Source: Candidatus Kapaibacterium sp. (GTDB lineage: Bacteria > Bacteroidota > Ignavibacteria > Kapaibacteriales > UBA4661). From it: a stretch of DNA of 50,659 nucleotides. This document shows, in pieces, positions 45,365 to 50,659 of this stretch; position 1 is the first letter of the stretch, and each line of letters opens with the position of its first letter. Location: positions 1 through 50,659 of the forward strand of contig JANWZB010000007.1 of NCBI GenBank assembly GCA_025055035.1, read 5' to 3'. Below the pieces are notes generated by a model, which saw only the letters and a list, made by a program, of their open reading frames with translations, had not been told where the DNA came from and ran no database searches. The translations under genes and the position numbers were made by a program.

Positions 45365-47029
45365 CTACACTTGCAAAACACCTGTTTTCCATTCAGGAAA
45401 TTGGTCGTTGTGTGATGCAACAGCTAAAGCTCGCGAAACGACACTACGTATGGCAGTTGGCGGAATAATACCATCAACCCAAAGGCGTGCTGCTGCATAT
45501 GTTGGATGCATTGTTTCTTCATACTTCTGTTGAATTTGCTTCAACATTTGCACTTTGTCATCTTCACTCAACGTTTTACCCTGCTTCTCTATCGACGCGG
45601 TGCGAATTGTCAGCAATGTTCTGGAGGCTTGTGCACCACCCATAACAGCAATTTTTGATGTCGGGAGACTAAAAATGAAGCGAGGGTCATAGGCCTTGCC
45701 ACACATAGCATAATTGCCTGCCCCAAAGCTGTTACCAACAATGAAAGTAAGTTTTGGCACGACAGATGTTGCAACAGCATTCACCATTTTTGCACCATCT
45801 TTAATGATCCCGCCTTGCTCGGCACGAGTACCAACAATAAAGCCTGTAACGTCTTGAAGAAAGATCAGAGGAATTTTCCGTTGGTTGCAATTCATAATGA
45901 ACCGTGCAGCTTTGTCTGCACTATCTGAATAAATAACGCCTCCAACCTGAAGCTCTCCTTTCCCATTGCGCACAATTGCTCGCTGATTTGCTACAATCCC
46001 CACAGCCCAACCATCAATGCGCCCATACCCACATATGATAGTCTTACCGTAATCCGCTTTGTATTCCTCAAGCTCCGAGCCGTCAAGAATTCGCGCAAGC
46101 ACTTGATACATGTCATATGGCTTTGTACGATCGGCAGGAATAATACCCCATAACTCTTCTGGGTCGAACTGCGGCGGACGAGCAGGAATACGAGAAAACA
46201 CGTTTTTGCGACCTTTATCAGGCGAAAACTTTTCAACGAGCGACCGAATCACTGCGATACATTCTTCATCATTCTTGACTCTATAATCCACAACGCCACT
46301 CACAGTCGTATGCATCACTGCACCACCAAGTGTTTCTATATCAGTTTTTTCGCCAATAGCCGCTTCCACAAGCGCCGGTCCGGCAAGAAACAGGCTCCCT
46401 TGTCCTTCAACAATCAGTGCTTCATCGCTCATAATCGGCAGGTATGCTCCGCCAGCCACGCAAGGACCCATAATAGCAGCAATTTGTGGCACGCCAAGCG
46501 CCGACAGCTGTGCATTATTGCGGAACTGGCGACCGAAGTGCTCTTTATCAGGGAAAATCTCATCTTGCATTGGAAGATAGACGCCTGCGGAGTCCACAAG
46601 GTAAATAATCGGTAGGTGATTATCGAGTGCAATTTCCTGTGCTCGAAGGTTCTTCTTTGCAGTCATCGGAAACCACGCACCAGCCTTGACTGTCGCGTCG
46701 TTCGATACGATCACACACTCACGACCATGTATTACACCAATTCCCACAACAACGCCAGCCGATGGCGCACCACCGTGTTCTTCATACATACCTTCAGCAG
46801 CAAACAATCCAATTTCCAGAAAATACGATTCCTCATCTACAAGAGCATAAATGCGTTCACGTGCGGTAAGTCTCCCTTTTGCCTTGTGCTTTTCGAGTGC
46901 AGATCGTCCCCCACCAAGCTTAATACGGTCTCCGCGCCCATCAATCATGCGCCAAAGCTGTTTGTTGGCATCAGCATTTTGCTCAAATATTCTGTCATGT
47001 ACCACTACAGAACCAAGAATACGCGGCAT
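45365..47029 (-). CDS. Acyl-CoA carboxylase beta (carboxyltransferase) subunit
   Basis: GGGRSALEKHKAKGRLTARERI, YLVDSAGVYLPMQDEIFPDKEHFGRQFRNNAQLSALGVPQIAAIMGPCVAGGAYLPIMSDEALIVEGQGSLFLAGP, PLIFLQDVTGFIVGTRAEQGGIIKDGAKMV. Confidence 0.95.
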   Translation of the reverse strand: MPRILGSVVVHDRIFEQNADANKQLWRMIDGRGDRIKLGGGRSALEKHKAKGRLTARERIYALVDEESYFLEIGLFAAEGMYEEHGGAPSAGVVVGIGVIHGRECVIVSNDATVKAGAWFPMTAKKNLRAQEIALDNHLPIIYLVDSAGVYLPMQDEIFPDKEHFGRQFRNNAQLSALGVPQIAAIMGPCVAGGAYLPIMSDEALIVEGQGSLFLAGPALVEAAIGEKTDIETLGGAVMHTTVSGVVDYRVKNDEECIAVIRSLVEKFSPDKGRKNVFSRIPARPPQFDPEELWGIIPADRTKPYDMYQVLARILDGSELEEYKADYGKTIICGYGRIDGWAVGIVANQRAIVRNGKGELQVGGVIYSDSADKAARFIMNCNQRKIPLIFLQDVTGFIVGTRAEQGGIIKDGAKMVNAVATSVVPKLTFIVGNSFGAGNYAMCGKAYDPRFIFSLPTSKIAVMGGAQASRTLLTIRTASIEKQGKTLSEDDKVQMLKQIQQKYEETMHPTYAAARLWVDGIIPPTAIRSVVSRALAVASHNDQFPEWKTGVLQV

Positions 47030-47122
47030 ACTTACTCAATCTCATAAATACACATACTTCGCACACCACACACAGCAATAGCGGGCATACTTGTATGCAT
47101 CATCACCATCGCGCAGTACAGT

Positions 47123-48406
47123 TTACGACACGGTCATTGTGCGTACTGTTATAGCACGGCGATGTGCATCCAGTCCTTCTGCTTCCGCAAGGATTTCCAC
47201 TGCCGAACCGATTGCTCGTATTCCTTCTGGCGTCAGAGATTGAAACGTAATCTTCTTGACAAAGCTATCTACTGATACACCGCTGTAAGCACGAGCATAT
47301 CCATTTGTTGGGAGTGTATGATTTGTGCCAGAGGCATAATCTCCGGCGGCTTCAGGCGAATAATGCCCTACAAATACAGAACCAGCATTCACGACGCGCT
47401 CAGCAAGAACTTCTGCATCATCACTTGCAAGAATAAGATGCTCAGGAGCATACTCATTGATAAATTCTAGGGCATCATCGAACGAAGCAAATAGCACAAC
47501 ACGGCTATGACGCAAGGCGTGCTCTGCAATCGCAGCGCGTGAGAGATAGCGCATTTGGCGCTCTATTTCTTCAAGCACAGCATTTATGCTTGCTTCAGAG
47601 ACTGTTATCAGCATGACTTGACTATCTGTACCATGCTCAGCTTGCGACAATAGGTCGGCAGCAACAAATGCAGGGCGGCACGAAGCATCAGCAAACACAG
47701 CTACTTCCGACGGCCCGGCAGGTATATCTATTGCCACACCATAGCGCTGAGCAAGCTGCTTTGCTATGGTAACATATTGATTCCCGGGTCCGAATATTTT
47801 ATCGACCTTCGGAATTGTTGCTGTACCGAATGTCATCGCTGCTATTGCTTGCGCACCACCAACTTTAAACACATCATGTATCCCAACTAGCCGAGCAGTG
47901 TACAGCACTGCCGGATGAACAGAAGTGTCAGCTTGTGGCGGTGTACATAAAATTCTCTGTGGCACACTAGCAAGCTTGGACGGTACACCAAGCATCAGTA
48001 CCGTTGAGAACAAGGGAGCGGTGCCGCCTGGAATGTATAATCCCACACGTTGTATTGGAACAGATCTCCTCCAGCATACAACGCCCGGCTGCGTCTGAAT
48101 GCGTATCGGTTCTTCGAGCTGCACACGATGAAATTGTTCAATGTTATGCAGAGCGAGCTGTAGAGCTTCCTTGAGTTTATCTGAAAGCTGAGCCTCTGCA
48201 TATGTAAACTCTTCTTCACTAACTCGTATGCACGTTTGCTCAATACCGTCGAATCTGTGCGTCCATTCTCGTACCGCATCATCGCCGCGCTGTTGCACAT
48301 CGTGCATAATCGATACTACACGTCGCTCTACCTCCTCAAGATTATGCATTGGACGCTGAAGTATAGCTGCCCATTCTGAACGTGGTGGATAGCGGATGAT
48401 CTGCAT
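47123..48406 (-). CDS. hisD: Histidinol dehydrogenase
   Basis: VQRVGLYIPGGTAPLFSTVLM-type motif, FKVGGAQAIAAMTFGTATIPKVDKIFGPGNQYVTIAKQ, DIPAGPSEVAVFAD, DLLSQAEHGTDSQ, NHTLPTNGYARAYSGVSVDSF. Confidence 0.97.
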   Translation of the reverse strand: MQIIRYPPRSEWAAILQRPMHNLEEVERRVVSIMHDVQQRGDDAVREWTHRFDGIEQTCIRVSEEEFTYAEAQLSDKLKEALQLALHNIEQFHRVQLEEPIRIQTQPGVVCWRRSVPIQRVGLYIPGGTAPLFSTVLMLGVPSKLASVPQRILCTPPQADTSVHPAVLYTARLVGIHDVFKVGGAQAIAAMTFGTATIPKVDKIFGPGNQYVTIAKQLAQRYGVAIDIPAGPSEVAVFADASCRPAFVAADLLSQAEHGTDSQVMLITVSEASINAVLEEIERQMRYLSRAAIAEHALRHSRVVLFASFDDALEFINEYAPEHLILASDDAEVLAERVVNAGSVFVGHYSPEAAGDYASGTNHTLPTNGYARAYSGVSVDSFVKKITFQSLTPEGIRAIGSAVEILAEAEGLDAHRRAITVRTMTVS

Positions 48407-48523
48407 AATGTTAGTATTAGCTCGCTACTTCAAACTGAGCGTCAAGGTTTTTCACCATTGTCGCCGAAGCACAGCACAAACTTATCACCTCTTGTACGAT
48501 TGTGCAAGCGAAGAATAGCAGGG

Positions 48524-49243
48524 CTATTTTTTAGCTTCACTCGCCTTGGATTGCATTGATGGTGAGGGTTTTGTGCTGTCGGATTTTATTGAGATGAGCT
48601 CTTTTTTCAACGCTTCAATCTCACGCCGTAATTGCTGTACAGTGTCCTTGCTGATAGATGTCAGAAGCTCATTCTGCATTGATATTTCTTTGCGCTTTGC
48701 TTCAATGTCTGCCTTGAGCGAAGTGATATACTCATTTTTTATCATGATATCGTACTGAGCTGCACCGAGTGCTGTTCGTAGCACTTGAAGCGTGTCGTTA
48801 CGCTCCTGCAAGGTTTTTGATAGCGCTGCAATCTCTGCTCCGCGAGCAGCAAGCATACTATCACGTTGCTGAAGTTCTATGCGCCGCTGTGCAAGCGTCA
48901 TATTCAGAGAATTCACGGTATTGTTCAGCAGAGTAATGTCGGCTTTGCGTGCAGCAAGATCGGATGTGAGGGAATCAATCTGTTTGTCTCTATCGCTGAT
49001 TGTCTTTCTCATACGACCAACTGTGCGCTCATACTCCGCATTCTCTTTCTTCAGAGCCTCAATATCTCGTGCCGACTTATTCACAAGCTCAGTCATGCGA
49101 TTAAGCTGGCTTTGGCAGTCTTGGGCAACAGCGCTGACTGATACCGCTATGATACCTGTACTACTGTACAGCAACATACGCCTCCATGCTGCAAGTGGGA
49201 ACGTAAAGAATGATACGGTGCGCATAGACACATACAATAACAT
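48524..49243 (-). CDS. Coiled-coil protein of unknown function, N-terminal signal/TM segment
   Basis: Continuous heptad-like sequence (ELVNKSARDIEALKKENAEYERTVGRMRKTISDRDKQIDSLTSDLAARKADITLLNNTVNSLN...). Confidence 0.65.
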   Translation of the reverse strand: MLLYVSMRTVSFFTFPLAAWRRMLLYSSTGIIAVSVSAVAQDCQSQLNRMTELVNKSARDIEALKKENAEYERTVGRMRKTISDRDKQIDSLTSDLAARKADITLLNNTVNSLNMTLAQRRIELQQRDSMLAARGAEIAALSKTLQERNDTLQVLRTALGAAQYDIMIKNEYITSLKADIEAKRKEISMQNELLTSISKDTVQQLRREIEALKKELISIKSDSTKPSPSMQSKASEAKK

Positions 49244-49270
49244 TTAGAGAAACACAAGAGTTATGCAGTT

Positions 49271-50659
49271 ATGAGAGAGGGACTTCGGCATACTCCGCAA
49301 AAATCGTACCCGAAGCATCAAAAAAAATTGTATTATTGGAACACGCTACGTACCTTGTTCTGCACACTCTATTTCTCCATCTTTCGCAGTGTTCTACGTA
49401 TGATCATGTTGTTTGCACGCTACGCGTTGTGTTCTAGCATATGGTTCACCTTGCACACATTGTTGATATTTGCTCAATCTGGTAAGGAGTTATCACCATT
49501 ACAACGCATCGACCCACCATTTTGGTGGATTGGCATGAGCAATCCTCGTGTGGAGCTCCTCTTCTACGGCAAGAACATTGCTCGTGCACAGATTACGTGC
49601 AACTATGCAGGGGTCAAGATCGTTCAGCGCGACACCGTTGAGAATCCAAATTATGTCTTTATCACACTCAACATTAGCAAGAATACTTCACCTGGCTTCG
49701 TGGCATTTACAGTACAAAGTGGAGGACAAACACTTGTCCGTACCATCGAACTGCGCGCTCGTACAAAAGGTTCCCGAGAACGTCAGGGATTTAATAGCAG
49801 TGATGTTGTATATATGATTATGCCCGACCGCTTCGCTAACGGCGACCCTACAAATGATACTATTCCAGGATTCCCCGATGGTACAGATCGCGACTCTCTT
49901 CACTTTCGGCATGGAGGAGATATACAAGGAATCATCAACCACCTAGACTATATCGCTGATTTAGGAATGACGGCAATCTGGTGTACCCCACTTGTTGAAA
50001 ATAACATGGATAAGTACTCATATCATGGTTATGCATGCACAGACTTTTACACAGTTGACAGACGCTTCGGAACAAATGACGATTATCGCCGCTTTGTTGA
50101 TTCATGCCACAAGCGTGGACTCAAAGTTATTCAAGATGTTGTCCTTAATCACATGGGCGATAAGAATTATCTTGCTCAGGACCCACCATCAGCTTCGTGG
50201 ATTAATGACTTTGCTGCTGCTCAAGCAAGCAGCAACTGGCGAAAAGAGTTTCGTCGTCCGAATTATCGCGCTTCGACGCACTCCGACCCATACGCATCGG
50301 ACTATGACAAGCGCGCTATGACAGAACGATGGTTTGACTGGATGATGCCAGATTTGAACACCAACGACCCACATCTTGCAACATATCTCATTCAGAACAC
50401 TATATGGTGGATTGAATATGCTGGTATCGACGGGTTACGCGTTGATACCTACCCATATCCTTCGAAAGAATTCACTCAACGCTGGACAAAAGCCATTCTC
50501 ACCGAATATCCACGCTTGGGCATAGTAGGCGAAGTCTGGATTAACGAAAGCGTTGGAATGTCCTCGTATTGGCAAGCTGGTGCATGCAATAAAGACGGGT
50601 TTAACTCATTTTTACCGTCCATTACTGATTTTCCGCTATACTCAGCTCTCGTGAGCGCG
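49271..50659 (+). CDS. GH13 alpha-amylase/cyclomaltodextrinase-like protein, 3' end outside window
   Basis: Open frame to window edge; N-domain PPFWWIGMSNPRVELLFYGKNIARAQI; catalytic domain YMIMPDRFANGDPTND, GGDIQGIINHLDYIADLGMTAIWCTP, VIQDVVLNHMG, GIDGLRVDTYPY, GEVWINES. Alternative start ATG 49400. Confidence 0.9.
   Translation, partial: MREGLRHTPQKSYPKHQKKLYYWNTLRTLFCTLYFSIFRSVLRMIMLFARYALCSSIWFTLHTLLIFAQSGKELSPLQRIDPPFWWIGMSNPRVELLFYGKNIARAQITCNYAGVKIVQRDTVENPNYVFITLNISKNTSPGFVAFTVQSGGQTLVRTIELRARTKGSRERQGFNSSDVVYMIMPDRFANGDPTNDTIPGFPDGTDRDSLHFRHGGDIQGIINHLDYIADLGMTAIWCTPLVENNMDKYSYHGYACTDFYTVDRRFGTNDDYRRFVDSCHKRGLKVIQDVVLNHMGDKNYLAQDPPSASWINDFAAAQASSNWRKEFRRPNYRASTHSDPYASDYDKRAMTERWFDWMMPDLNTNDPHLATYLIQNTIWWIEYAGIDGLRVDTYPYPSKEFTQRWTKAILTEYPRLGIVGEVWINESVGMSSYWQAGACNKDGFNSFLPSITDFPLYSALVSA

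Noticed and set aside
48514-48530. Small hairpin AATAGC-agg-GCTATT with T-run
   Set aside because: Very short stem, oriented as a plus-strand terminator although both neighbouring genes are on the minus strand.
1-50659. Prophage, transposon, restriction-modification or other defence island
   Set aside because: No integrase, transposase, phage structural, methylase, nuclease or toxin-antitoxin protein is recognisable in the supported ORFs.

Overview
The window is about 50.7 kb from a bacterial chromosome. The gene families (SusC/SusD pairs, T9SS-type C-terminal domain, TTG/TAnnTTTG promoters) point to the Bacteroidota/Chlorobiota (FCB) group; I cannot place it more precisely. It opens with the 3' end of a SusC-like receptor and its SusD partner. 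A polysaccharide/amino-sugar-utilisation-like locus follows: two GHL10/DUF187 glycosidase-like proteins, an HGGGW esterase, an N-acylglucosamine 2-epimerase, an exported LD-carboxypeptidase, a NagX/HGSNAT-like acyltransferase, and a second SusC/SusD pair. A compact operon runs divergently from it: DUF4434, FAD oxidoreductase, GH92 alpha-mannosidase and SSS symporter. The rest is mostly housekeeping or envelope genes: rnhA, AsmA, a short S1 protein, a FlgD-Ig-like secreted protein, a TonB-dependent receptor, a large Ig-repeat protein with a putative T9SS sorting domain, tRNA-Leu(GAG), an OmpL-like porin, LptF/G, pyruvate kinase, a Memo-like protein, a CapA-like protein, an NlpC/P60 protein, an isoaspartyl peptidase, a flippase, an acyl-CoA carboxylase beta subunit, hisD, a coiled-coil protein and a truncated GH13. 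I found no CRISPR array, rRNA, transposase or prophage gene. The best candidate for something under-described is the 2.2-21.8 kb glycan/amino-sugar locus. All calls come from reading the sequence; no database search was run.
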